Shown: in pieces, positions 6,817-14,053 of the stretch
Position numbering within the stretch: the stretch's first letter is position 1
Layout of the letters: each line of letters begins with the position of its first letter
DNA from: Candidatus Raymondbacteria bacterium RIFOXYA2_FULL_49_16
GTDB taxonomy: Bacteria; Fibrobacterota; OXYB2-FULL-49-7; XYB2-FULL-49-35
Assembly: GCA_001789205.1 (NCBI GenBank)
Contig: MFYT01000022.1
Span: forward strand, 1-14,080
Direction: 5' to 3'
DNA: 14,080 nt
Made by a program: the position numbers and the translations under genes
The notes under the pieces: model-generated
Told to the model about the DNA's origin: nothing
Seen by the model: only the letters and a program-made list of their open reading frames with translations
Databases searched by the model: none

Positions 6817-7848
6817 TTACCCTACTTCAACGACCTTCCCGGTTTTCTCCGACTGCTTCATTGCGAGAAGCACTTCGAGTACATGCCGCCCTTCCTGGAT
6901 GGGAACAACGTTAACCGGATACCCGGTGTCGGCCTTTTCCCCGGTCACAGCCTGGACAAAGGCACGCATGGCATCATCGCCATATGATTCGGGTGTAAAT
7001 TGGATGGAATGGCCACCATGGCCGTAGCGCGCCTTGTTTTCAGCGTCAAAACCGCGGATAAACAAACTCTTGTGATCAATAGTATATCCGCTGGCCTTGG
7101 TACCAACGTATTCAAGGAATTCCGTATGCTGCTGGGTAAGTCCATCGTTGAGGCAAGCAATGGCGCCTGACTGCGTGGTAAGAATTGCGCTGATCGCCTC
7201 TTCTGAAGGGCATTCGGAAGCGCTTTTAGCCGTTTTACAAAAGACCGAAACAACCCGTTCGCGTGTGAGGCGTAAAACAAAATCGACCTGGTGGCACATG
7301 TGGTGCAGAATCCATCCGCCGGAAAGCTCCGGGGTAAGTACGGCCTTGTGCGCGCTGTTCTGGCAAAAAAGGCCTACGCTCCGGTCAATCCGGTGAATCA
7401 GGTGCAGGGGCTTGCCGAATTCGCCCGCATCGGCCAACTCAATCAGTTTCCGGCTGACTCCGCCAAACCGCATGCCAAAATTGCAATGGGTGATCACCTT
7501 TGCCTTCTCTACGGCCTTGATGATCTCGTCGTAGTCCTCGAGACTGAGGACCAGGGGCTTTTCAGCCCAGAGAGGTTTCTTTGCCACGCATACCTTGAGA
7601 CAGTGTTCCTTGTGGAGAGAGTTCGGCGACGCAACAATGATTGCTTCGACCTTTGGGCTATTGATGAGTTCGTCAATATCATTAGTCCCGACAAAGCCAT
7701 TGGCAAAAATCTGTTCTTTGGTCTTCTCGCTCCGGGTCCATATCAGGGAGATATCAGCGGCCGTGGTGTTCAGGGCCATGCGCGCAAGATGCATGGCATA
7801 CGGCCCATAACCGATAAGACCTATCTGGAGACGTTTGGCAGGGGTCAT
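6817..7848 (-). CDS. Gfo/Idh/MocA family NAD(P)-dependent oxidoreductase
   Basis: This 343-residue cytoplasmic protein has the two-domain Gfo/Idh/MocA layout. The N-terminal Rossmann fold has the dinucleotide loop GLIGYGPYA (10-18), then VASPNSLH (72-79) and the signature AEKPLVL (95-101) with K97. The C-terminal substrate domain has GGWILHHMCHQVD (177-189), where H186 and D189 match the conserved H-x-x-D; the usual Asp four residues before that His is H182 here. Members oxidise or reduce sugars, inositols and similar polyols; the substrate cannot be told. A strong ribosome binding site (aaggag, 6-7 nt before the ATG) fixes the start. It is a single-gene unit with its own terminator and an operator-like inverted repeat upstream. 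A 207-codon frame on the other strand (7291-7914) is a shadow. Confidence 0.92.
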   Translation of the reverse strand: MTPAKRLQIGLIGYGPYAMHLARMALNTTAADISLIWTRSEKTKEQIFANGFVGTNDIDELINSPKVEAIIVASPNSLHKEHCLKVCVAKKPLWAEKPLVLSLEDYDEIIKAVEKAKVITHCNFGMRFGGVSRKLIELADAGEFGKPLHLIHRIDRSVGLFCQNSAHKAVLTPELSGGWILHHMCHQVDFVLRLTRERVVSVFCKTAKSASECPSEEAISAILTTQSGAIACLNDGLTQQHTEFLEYVGTKASGYTIDHKSLFIRGFDAENKARYGHGGHSIQFTPESYGDDAMRAFVQAVTGEKADTGYPVNVVPIQEGRHVLEVLLAMKQSEKTGKVVEVG

Positions 7849-7861
7849 GAAATACTCCTTT

Positions 7862-7902
7862 TGGTAAAATATTGTAAGTCCAGAGAAAATAAAATTTTAC
7901 CA
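7862..7902 (-). promoter_or_regulatory. Operator-like inverted repeat and possible -10 box upstream of the oxidoreductase gene
   Basis: The arms tggtaaaat (7862-7870) and attttacca (7894-7902) are perfect 9-bp inverted repeats with 23 nt between them. On the minus strand a TACAAT hexamer (7876-7871) lies between the arms, 23 bp upstream of the start codon. The arms could be a repressor-binding pair flanking the promoter. No good -35 box is seen, and the regulator is unknown. Confidence 0.4.
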
Positions 7903-7952
7903 GCAGAGGAGTAAAAACAAAAAGGGGGCGCTATTCAGAAACATTGTCTGGG

Positions 7953-8100
7953 GGTGGCATGCAATTAATAGGATGCCACCTATACGTGCTCAAAATATCA
8001 TTCATACATGAACACAAATAATCCTTTTCTCCGGATCTTTGTACGGGCGTCATTCTGCGAAAAAAGGCCACGTTCGTTGAATTACGCCCCTCCAGAGGGG
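7953..8100 (-). repeat. Conserved 3'-flanking block of the 1166-aa VWA gene, copy 1
   Basis: This non-coding stretch is closely similar to 11624-11769 behind the sister gene. It carries two inverted repeats: ggtggcat/atgccacc (7953-7960 with 7973-7980, 12-nt loop) and the palindrome at 8041-8089. Between them lies a nearly invariant string including acatgaacacaaataatcc. The similarity runs without a break into the last coding bases of the gene. It may be a shared 3' UTR, a remnant of the duplication unit, or a region kept alike by gene conversion. Confidence 0.75.
8041..8089. repeat. Dispersed palindromic repeat, copy behind the 1166-aa VWA gene
   Basis: The left arm gtacgggcgtcattc (8041-8055) pairs with gaattacgccc (8079-8089) with one mismatch over 11 bp, around a 23-nt loop. 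Inside the loop cgaa and ttcg can extend the stem. It lies 11 bp beyond the stop codon of the leftward gene. Confidence 0.8.
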
Positions 8101-11100
8101 CTATTTCACCATTATCATCTTGCGTTGCTGCACAACACTCCCGGCCTCCATGCGGCACACATACAAGCCCGACTGCACGCCCCTGCCCAGGGCATCTTTC
8201 CCATCCCATATTGCCTGATAATATCCAGGCTCATGCATACGGCCCACCAACCGGAAAACGATCTCTCCCCTGACATTGAAAATGGTCAGAAAAACAGGCG
8301 CTTGTGTGGGAACAGCATAGTTCAAGGTTGCTGTTGGATTAAAAGGGTTTGGTGTTGGATCGGACAATAAAAACATTGCAGGCAACGCGTTCCAAGGCGG
8401 ATTTTCGATCGCAATATTCCCTGAATCAATTTTGAAAAAAACAGTGTCTAACAACGGCGCAATACCAAGACCCGATGTATCAAAACGGGCAATCAGACAA
8501 ATCACATTTGCTACGTAATTTATTGGTTTCAAGGCTATTGTTGCGCTTTGAGAAAAAGCAGTTTCCTCGCACCAGGAATAATCAGACGCTATCCACTGAA
8601 CGCTTAAAGAGTATGCATCATGGCCCGGATTAAGGTTGCTCGCTTGTTTGACTCGCAAGACAACAGTATCTCTAAGCGCTCCTAAAACAATGGTATCATT
8701 CGATTGTATGGGTTCCTGTCTGTATTGTGTTCCCTTTGTATTATAGATGCCGGTCTCGTACAAGCTCTGGAAATCATTGGACGAATCAGCATATATCGTG
8801 TTTGTTATAAATGAATATGGGGGCAAAGTTATAGCGACGGTGTCATATTGCGTAGATGCATTTACTCCAGCAATAGGCTGGGCGTTAAGTGTTGCGACCA
8901 GCAAATATGTGGGCCATAGACCACTAGGCGTACTCGTTTTGATGATAACACATTCGTTAGTTGATACATCATATAGAGGAACCGTCAGATATGTGTATGC
9001 CGCGATATCCGTAAAGCTCCATCTCTCAATCGGATCGTTTGCGACCGCATAGCCAAAGTCGTCGCGAATAACTGCGTACAAAGTATCTGACTGCATATTA
9101 ACCGGCAAAGTAATGGCCTCTATATCAAGAATTGGGGTATTTGTGTTAAGGATTGCCGGCGCTGTTTCAATATGGAGGTAACGATGCACACCCAAACCCC
9201 AACTAACGATCATTGTATCGCGAATGCTATTGTAAACTGCCACTACGGTGTCTTTTTCACCAGGCTCATTGGTAAGTTGGAGTACGGGGTCTGCACCACC
9301 TGTTGAGGATCGTATGACTCCATTGACATACCAAGTTAGTTGTGTTGCGTTGAACGGCACCTCGGCATTACCCACAAAATGGGGACCAGAAACATTGATG
9401 TCAAAAATGAGACCAACAAGTTTCACTGTATCTTGGGCGCTTGGAGAAACAACCAATCCTGGTCTGTTGTACAAAATATCTTTATTGACCTGGTTTATAT
9501 AATCAGCATACTGGTTAATAACAATAACATCTGCAGTATCATAATCCGTAGTATCACGTATGATCAGGTTGAAGCTCCCTGTTTTTACCTGGCCTGCTGG
9601 CGCGGATGGCGTATAAGTAATCGTTATAATTCCCGTATCATTGACCGGAGTATTTGTCCTTGCAGGTAATTGCGCATTGCTTAAAAGAATGGCTTTGCTA
9701 TTTGAACTACCTGATAAAATACTTGTAAAATCATATGTAGAAAAACCAGAAGCGCTCCACTGGGCGTCAATGGCCCAAAAATTCAGAAAGTTTGTGCTTC
9801 CGGTTGAATAGAAAGAACAGGGCAAAGTAGCGAGTTGATTGTAGTTTCCCATAATGGTATAGGTTGTCAGAAATTGGCTGGTAGACGTGATTTGGGGCGC
9901 AGCCTGTCTTGTGATGCCGGCGACAGTGACTGATTCATCCACAGCAATGTACATGGCGTTGAAGATTATTGAATCCCTGAAAGTAGCGCTGCCATCATTG
10001 TAGGAAATGGAAAGAGTGCGTTGGCCTGCCAATGCATTATTCCCTGCAATCGAAAGTCCAAGAAATTGAAAGGAACTAATACTATTCGTTATACCACCGG
10101 GGGGGTTAGCCACCCAGCCTGATATGGGAGAAAAATTCCATGTTGCTGCAATCTGGGCATATTGTGTAATACCCGTACCACGTTGGAGTAAAAGAGGATA
10201 AAATATGACTGGCCCGTATTTTGCCGTATCGGCTAAATTGTAAGAAAGGTGTATTATCTGGCCGGGGTCGGTGAATGCACTGGGGCTTGTGGAGATGAAT
10301 ATTCCATCGTTCAGAGAGCGTACGTATATATATGCCCGTCCAATAGGTGTAAGGATAGTTTGGCCGACCATGTTTATATATTGCATTTTGGAATAATTTA
10401 TAGCATCATCACTGGCGGCATTATTCACACGCTTACGTTCCGTAGGCCCGCCAGAAAGCGTGGTACGCGCTGCTGAAATATCGTAATGAATTTCAAAAAA
10501 CTGGCCGAGTTTAACAGTATCAATAGAAAAATTTAGAACCTGGTAGCCGCCGACATTGGTGACAGAAAAGTTGGCGGGAACAATATAACCAGCAGCTGTG
10601 TTGGCGCCATAGCTGCCTGGCACAAAATGAATGTCTGGCCCCAATACATCAACGACCATCGGCGTGCTCGAGTTGATTTTTTTGGCTATAACGTCGACAA
10701 TATCGGCCCAAAAACTTTGGAAAATCGGCGAAAGATCAGCCCCGCTGTTTGAATAGGCCCATTGGCCGTTTCCAGCTGCGGCAATGTTATGTAGGTAATT
10801 ATTAACATCTTGCAGTCCAAGGTTAATTGTATATACCTTGAGATTAACACCGGCATTTCGGACTGAATCGATAACACGGATAACTGAATCAACGGCTGCA
10901 ATTTCTACAGGTCCCAAATTTGGCTGTAATGCGGGCCAACAATATCCGTAACCGCTATAACAGTGTACGGTACCCCATTCGCCAGAAGCATTATCATCGC
11001 CATCCGTAAGGGCAATGACTATTGGAATTGCGCCTTCGCTCTTCCGGTAATTTGCAGCAACATAACGGACGGCATTGTGAATGCCCGTATAAAGGGCTGT

Positions 11101-11601
11101 CCCGTTATAAACAGTGCCATTGACCATCGCCGAACCATTTACAAAAGTATCGATTCTTGCTTTAACAAGGTTAAGATCAGATCCCAGGAGGCACGAGGTT
11201 CCCACAACAGCGCTGAAATACATGTGACCAATACGCATGCCGGGATTGCCAAAGCTATCAATGAAATTCGCACACGCATTATATGCAGCCTGAATACGCG
11301 AACACGTATCGGTCCAATCACGATCACCTGCCTGACGGCCGCCCATCGACCCGCCATTATCGGTCACAAATATAATGTCGTATTTCTGACCAAAAAAAAG
11401 AGTGCCGTTGCTGGCATACCCGTGTAGTGTCACAGTTGAACGCGTATTGTACGATCCATACGCATCTGCACCTTCAAAATAGATGGTATCGTGCGATAAA
11501 GTACGGGTAATAAACAATTCGGAAGTATCCGTCTGGCAAAACGCAACACTTGAAAAGATTAGAACCAATAGCGCAGATGAAATAAATTTCTTAGAAACCA
11601 T
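8101..11601 (-). CDS. Large secreted VWA-domain protein with C-terminal type IX-like sorting domain
   Basis: The 1166-residue protein starts with a signal peptide (1-22, cut likely after FCQ). A von Willebrand A domain spans about 72-310, with a MIDAS-like DNGGS at 81-85 and LTDGDDNASG with D200. The first MIDAS serine is Gly83. Five Cys in the domain (100, 110, 137, 214, 221) are shared with the sister protein, suggesting disulphides in an extracellular domain. Residues 310-550 are beta-rich and shared; about 560-1065 is unique, beta-rich and probably Ig-like. The last 90 or so residues (NPFNPTATLNY to QQRKMIMVK) form an FlgD-Ig/T9SS-type tail, implying transport to the cell surface. VWA domains usually bind proteins or matrix; the ligand here is unknown. 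No strong ribosome binding site is seen. By eye the gene is AT-richer than the housekeeping genes. Confidence 0.9.
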   Translation of the reverse strand: MVSKKFISSALLVLIFSSVAFCQTDTSELFITRTLSHDTIYFEGADAYGSYNTRSTVTLHGYASNGTLFFGQKYDIIFVTDNGGSMGGRQAGDRDWTDTCSRIQAAYNACANFIDSFGNPGMRIGHMYFSAVVGTSCLLGSDLNLVKARIDTFVNGSAMVNGTVYNGTALYTGIHNAVRYVAANYRKSEGAIPIVIALTDGDDNASGEWGTVHCYSGYGYCWPALQPNLGPVEIAAVDSVIRVIDSVRNAGVNLKVYTINLGLQDVNNYLHNIAAAGNGQWAYSNSGADLSPIFQSFWADIVDVIAKKINSSTPMVVDVLGPDIHFVPGSYGANTAAGYIVPANFSVTNVGGYQVLNFSIDTVKLGQFFEIHYDISAARTTLSGGPTERKRVNNAASDDAINYSKMQYINMVGQTILTPIGRAYIYVRSLNDGIFISTSPSAFTDPGQIIHLSYNLADTAKYGPVIFYPLLLQRGTGITQYAQIAATWNFSPISGWVANPPGGITNSISSFQFLGLSIAGNNALAGQRTLSISYNDGSATFRDSIIFNAMYIAVDESVTVAGITRQAAPQITSTSQFLTTYTIMGNYNQLATLPCSFYSTGSTNFLNFWAIDAQWSASGFSTYDFTSILSGSSNSKAILLSNAQLPARTNTPVNDTGIITITYTPSAPAGQVKTGSFNLIIRDTTDYDTADVIVINQYADYINQVNKDILYNRPGLVVSPSAQDTVKLVGLIFDINVSGPHFVGNAEVPFNATQLTWYVNGVIRSSTGGADPVLQLTNEPGEKDTVVAVYNSIRDTMIVSWGLGVHRYLHIETAPAILNTNTPILDIEAITLPVNMQSDTLYAVIRDDFGYAVANDPIERWSFTDIAAYTYLTVPLYDVSTNECVIIKTSTPSGLWPTYLLVATLNAQPIAGVNASTQYDTVAITLPPYSFITNTIYADSSNDFQSLYETGIYNTKGTQYRQEPIQSNDTIVLGALRDTVVLRVKQASNLNPGHDAYSLSVQWIASDYSWCEETAFSQSATIALKPINYVANVICLIARFDTSGLGIAPLLDTVFFKIDSGNIAIENPPWNALPAMFLLSDPTPNPFNPTATLNYAVPTQAPVFLTIFNVRGEIVFRLVGRMHEPGYYQAIWDGKDALGRGVQSGLYVCRMEAGSVVQQRKMIMVK

Positions 11602-11623
11602 GTTTTTCTCACATTTTTATTAT

Positions 11624-11769
11624 GGGCGGCATGTAATTCATTGGATGCCACCCATACCTGCCCAAAATATCATTTTACATGAACACAAATAATCCTTTTC
11701 TTCGTATTTTTGTACGGGCGTCATTCTGCGAAAGAAGACTGCGTTCGTTGAATGACGCCCCTCCAAAGG
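11624..11769 (-). repeat. Conserved 3'-flanking block of the 658-aa VWA gene, copy 2
   Basis: This is the counterpart of 7953-8100. It holds the inverted repeat gggcggcat/atgccaccc (11624-11632 with 11645-11653, one mismatch), the shared acatgaacacaaataatcc string and the palindrome at 11712-11760. Here the block ends 22 bp upstream of the start codon of the 1166-aa gene, so it fills nearly the whole gap between the two paralogs. Any promoter for the downstream gene must lie in it or further upstream. Confidence 0.75.
11712..11760. repeat. Dispersed palindromic repeat, copy behind the 658-aa VWA gene
   Basis: The left arm gtacgggcgtcattc (11712-11726) and right arm gaatgacgccc (11750-11760) are perfectly complementary over 11 bp, with a 23-nt loop whose cgaa/ttcg can pair further. 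It lies 9 bp beyond the stop codon of the leftward gene. Confidence 0.85.
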
Positions 11770-13746
11770 CTATTTCACCATTATCATCTTTCTCTGCTGC
11801 ACAAAATTCCCGGCCTCCATGCGGCATACATGCAGGCCCGACTGCACACTCCTGCCCAAGACATCTCTCCCATCCCACACTGCCTGATAATATCCAGGCT
11901 CGTGCATACGGCCCACCAACCGGGAAACGACCTCTCCCCTGACATTGAAAATGGTCAGAGAAACAGGCGATTGTGTGGAAACAGCGTAGCTCAAGGTTAC
12001 TGTTGGGTTGAATGGGTTTGGCGTGGGGTTGGACAAGGCAAATGCATCCGGAATTTTATGTTCCGGCTGTTTTTCTGGTTTATCGCTAGAATAAACAGCA
12101 TTGAAGATCAAAGAATCGGTATACACCGCATTACCGTCATTGTAAGAAATAGATAGACTACGTTGTCCGGCAAGCACCTCGTCTCCGGCAATTGTGAGGC
12201 CAAATGTCTGAAAGGAACGAATTGAATTTGTAAGACCGCCAACCGGGCTGGTGATCCACCCTGAGATGGGAGAAAAATCCCAGTTAGCAGGCACTTGAGT
12301 ATACTGAGTAATACCTGTTCCCCGCTGAAGCAATAAAGAATACAATGTTATAGGACCGTATTTCGCCGTATCGTATTGGTTGAAAGACAAGAAAATACCA
12401 CGACCTGGATCAGTGAATACGCCGGGGGTCGTTGAAAAATAAACACCATCGGTCAGAGAGTGAACGAAAATATACTTTTGTGGTATTGGTTTAATTATTT
12501 GAATGTCGGCTGAATTAATATACTGAATTTTGGAATAAATCACAGAGTCATCAGACAAACTGTTATTCACCCGTTTACGCTCAACGAGTCCACCAGCAAG
12601 CGTGGTACGCACGGCAGTAATTTCGTATCGCAATTCTAAAAATTGACCAGGAGCGATCGTATCGATAATAAAACTTAATATCTGCCCAGTCGCAGTATTC
12701 ATAATCGAGCAACTTCTTGGGACAATATAGCCGTAACCAGCGGTCGCGCTATAGCTTCCTACAACAAAATGTATGCCCGGTCCAAGCGCATCAACAATCA
12801 TTGGCTTATTTGCGGATATCGATTTACCTGCAATAAATTTATTAAAACAATGCACCGAGCTATTGGAGATGAGCATGTCAGTACCCGTCTTGGTATATTG
12901 CCATTGTCCAGCACCTACACCAGCAAGCTTTTTTAAATAGGCGCTATCCTCAACTGAACTGATATTTATAGTATAAACTCGCAGATCAATTCCGACGTTC
13001 CGGATGGAATCAATGACTTTGATAACTGAATCAACAACTGCGGACTCGGTAATCCCAAGATTCGGTTGAAGCGAAGGCCAGCAATAACCATAGCCGCTTG
13101 CGCAGGTTGTGGTCCCATACGCTCCTGATGCATTATCCCCTCCATCAGTAAGCAGTATCACTACAGGCATCGACCCTTCAGATTTTCGAAAATTAGTCGC
13201 AACATAACGAATAGCGTTGTATATTCCCGCATATATTGCTGCCCCACCATAGAGAACACCATCCACTGTCTGAGAGCCGTTGATAAACGTATCAAGTTTT
13301 GCTTTGGCTAGTACGGCATCCACTCCCAACGAACACGACATACCCGTAATCCCGCTAAAATACATATGGGCAAAATGAATACCCGGATTTTGGAGACTAT
13401 CGATATAATTCGCGCAGGCGTTATATGCGGCCTGTATCCGGGAACATGAGTCGCTCCAATCCCTGTCACCAGACTGGCGCATACCCATTGACCCGCTGTT
13501 ATCAGTAACGAAAACAATATCATATTTGGGATAAATTATCAGTGTCTCTGCAAACGCGCAGCCTCGAAGCGTCACTGTTGTACGCGTATTATATGGGCCA
13601 TACGCATCAGCGCCTTCAAAATAGATTGTATCGTTAGAGAGAGATCGAGTTATAAATACCTCTGAGGTATCAAGAAAAATGCATTGCCCAAAAATTCCAA
13701 GGGGGCACAGCAGAAAAAAACAAATAAGCAGCAATGATTTAGGCAT
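11770..13746 (-). CDS. Secreted VWA-domain protein with C-terminal type IX-like sorting domain (shorter paralog)
   Basis: The 658-residue paralog of the 1166-aa protein has a signal peptide (1-21, ending GIFGQ) and a VWA domain at about 73-310. The metal-site motif is intact (DNSGS 82-86, then LTDGGDNASG with D201), and five Cys (101, 111, 138, 215, 222) match those of the sister. The shared beta-rich part ends near residue 552. A short Lys/Glu/Pro linker (about 553-565) leads straight to the sorting tail (NPFNPTVTLSY to QQRKMIMVK), which I count as 68 of 82 residues identical to the sister's. Residues 288-312 diverge abruptly from the sister without a length change. No clear ribosome binding site precedes the ATG. 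It is probably displayed at the cell surface for adhesion or binding; the ligand is unknown. Confidence 0.9.
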   Translation of the reverse strand: MPKSLLLICFFLLCPLGIFGQCIFLDTSEVFITRSLSNDTIYFEGADAYGPYNTRTTVTLRGCAFAETLIIYPKYDIVFVTDNSGSMGMRQSGDRDWSDSCSRIQAAYNACANYIDSLQNPGIHFAHMYFSGITGMSCSLGVDAVLAKAKLDTFINGSQTVDGVLYGGAAIYAGIYNAIRYVATNFRKSEGSMPVVILLTDGGDNASGAYGTTTCASGYGYCWPSLQPNLGITESAVVDSVIKVIDSIRNVGIDLRVYTINISSVEDSAYLKKLAGVGAGQWQYTKTGTDMLISNSSVHCFNKFIAGKSISANKPMIVDALGPGIHFVVGSYSATAGYGYIVPRSCSIMNTATGQILSFIIDTIAPGQFLELRYEITAVRTTLAGGLVERKRVNNSLSDDSVIYSKIQYINSADIQIIKPIPQKYIFVHSLTDGVYFSTTPGVFTDPGRGIFLSFNQYDTAKYGPITLYSLLLQRGTGITQYTQVPANWDFSPISGWITSPVGGLTNSIRSFQTFGLTIAGDEVLAGQRSLSISYNDGNAVYTDSLIFNAVYSSDKPEKQPEHKIPDAFALSNPTPNPFNPTVTLSYAVSTQSPVSLTIFNVRGEVVSRLVGRMHEPGYYQAVWDGRDVLGRSVQSGLHVCRMEAGNFVQQRKMIMVK

Positions 13747-13774
13747 ATCGTTATTCTAGTTGTATCATTACCAT

Positions 13775-13810
13775 TAATAGATTAGACCCTGATAATAGAT
13801 TAGACCCTGA
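13775..13810. repeat. Two tandem copies of an 18-bp unit
   Basis: The unit taatagattagaccctga occurs at 13775-13792 and again, identically, at 13793-13810. It lies 29-64 bp upstream of the start codon of the leftward 658-aa gene, so it could be a pair of regulator sites or simply a small tandem duplication. Confidence 0.8.
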
Positions 13811-13844
13811 ATACCTAGAATTTATCCAATTTTTATCTCATTTA

Positions 13845-13864
13845 ATATCATAGTGTTATGATAT
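13845..13864. promoter_or_regulatory. AT-rich inverted repeat upstream of the 658-aa VWA gene
   Basis: A perfect 8-bp inverted repeat, atatcata (13845-13852) and tatgatat (13857-13864), is separated by gtgt. It lies about 100-120 bp before the start codon. The symmetry suits a dimeric regulator, but no family can be named. Confidence 0.35.
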
Positions 13865-13993
13865 GATCAAAAAACAGGCTGTCGCGTAACACCAATATTC
13901 ATCCCATTAGTTACTGTTTTGCAATAATTGTTCTAAAAAAAGGCGGGAAATAGCTCATGGTATGCTGCGGGGGCAAAAAAAGCCAGGGTTGCT

Positions 13994-14008
13994 GAATGAC
14001 GCCTGTAC
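13994..14008. repeat. Dispersed palindromic repeat, half copy behind the right-edge gene
   Basis: The right arm gaatgacgcctgtac is identical to that at 100-114. The preceding bases (aaaaaagccagggttgct) resemble the loop of the copy at 8041-8089, but the left arm is not recognisable, so this is a degenerate copy. It lies 41 bp past the stop codon of the gene at the right edge. Confidence 0.65.
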
Positions 14009-14024
14009 AGATATGTATGTGAGC

Positions 14025-14053
14025 ATAGAGGCGCCAATACATGGCGCCTCTAT
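14025..14053 (-). terminator. Strong hairpin spanning the stop codon of the right-edge gene
   Basis: The arms atagaggcgcc (14025-14035) and ggcgcctctat (14043-14053) pair over 11 bp around a 7-nt loop. On the minus strand the stop codon lies inside the first arm. No T-run follows, so it may protect the mRNA end or act as a weak terminator. Confidence 0.55.

Larger units (their letters stand above)
13747..14049. other. Non-coding gap upstream of the 658-aa VWA gene
   Basis: This stretch of about 300 bp is AT-rich in its left two thirds. It holds an 18-bp tandem duplication, an 8-bp inverted repeat, a half copy of the dispersed palindrome and the left arm of a hairpin that overlaps the next stop codon. 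The promoter of the 658-aa gene is expected here, but I cannot place -35 and -10 boxes with confidence. No RNA gene is recognisable. Confidence 0.6.

Noticed and set aside
7291-7914. A 207-codon open frame on the plus strand.
   Set aside because: It is a shadow of the Gfo/Idh/MocA gene, which has full motifs, a strong ribosome binding site and its own terminator.
8041-11760. Palindromes read as integron attC sites, because GTTGAAT fits the GTTRRRY core at 8076 and 11747.
   Set aside because: The core is missing in the other copies, the matching RYYYAAC end is not seen, and no integrase is in the window.
12811-12885. A pair of compensating frameshifts in the 658-aa gene, where residues 288-312 stop matching the sister and a shifted frame briefly reads SSPI as in the sister's LSPI.
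   Set aside because: The match is only a few residues and total length is unchanged without any shift; ordinary divergence explains it as well. An alignment of more family members would decide.
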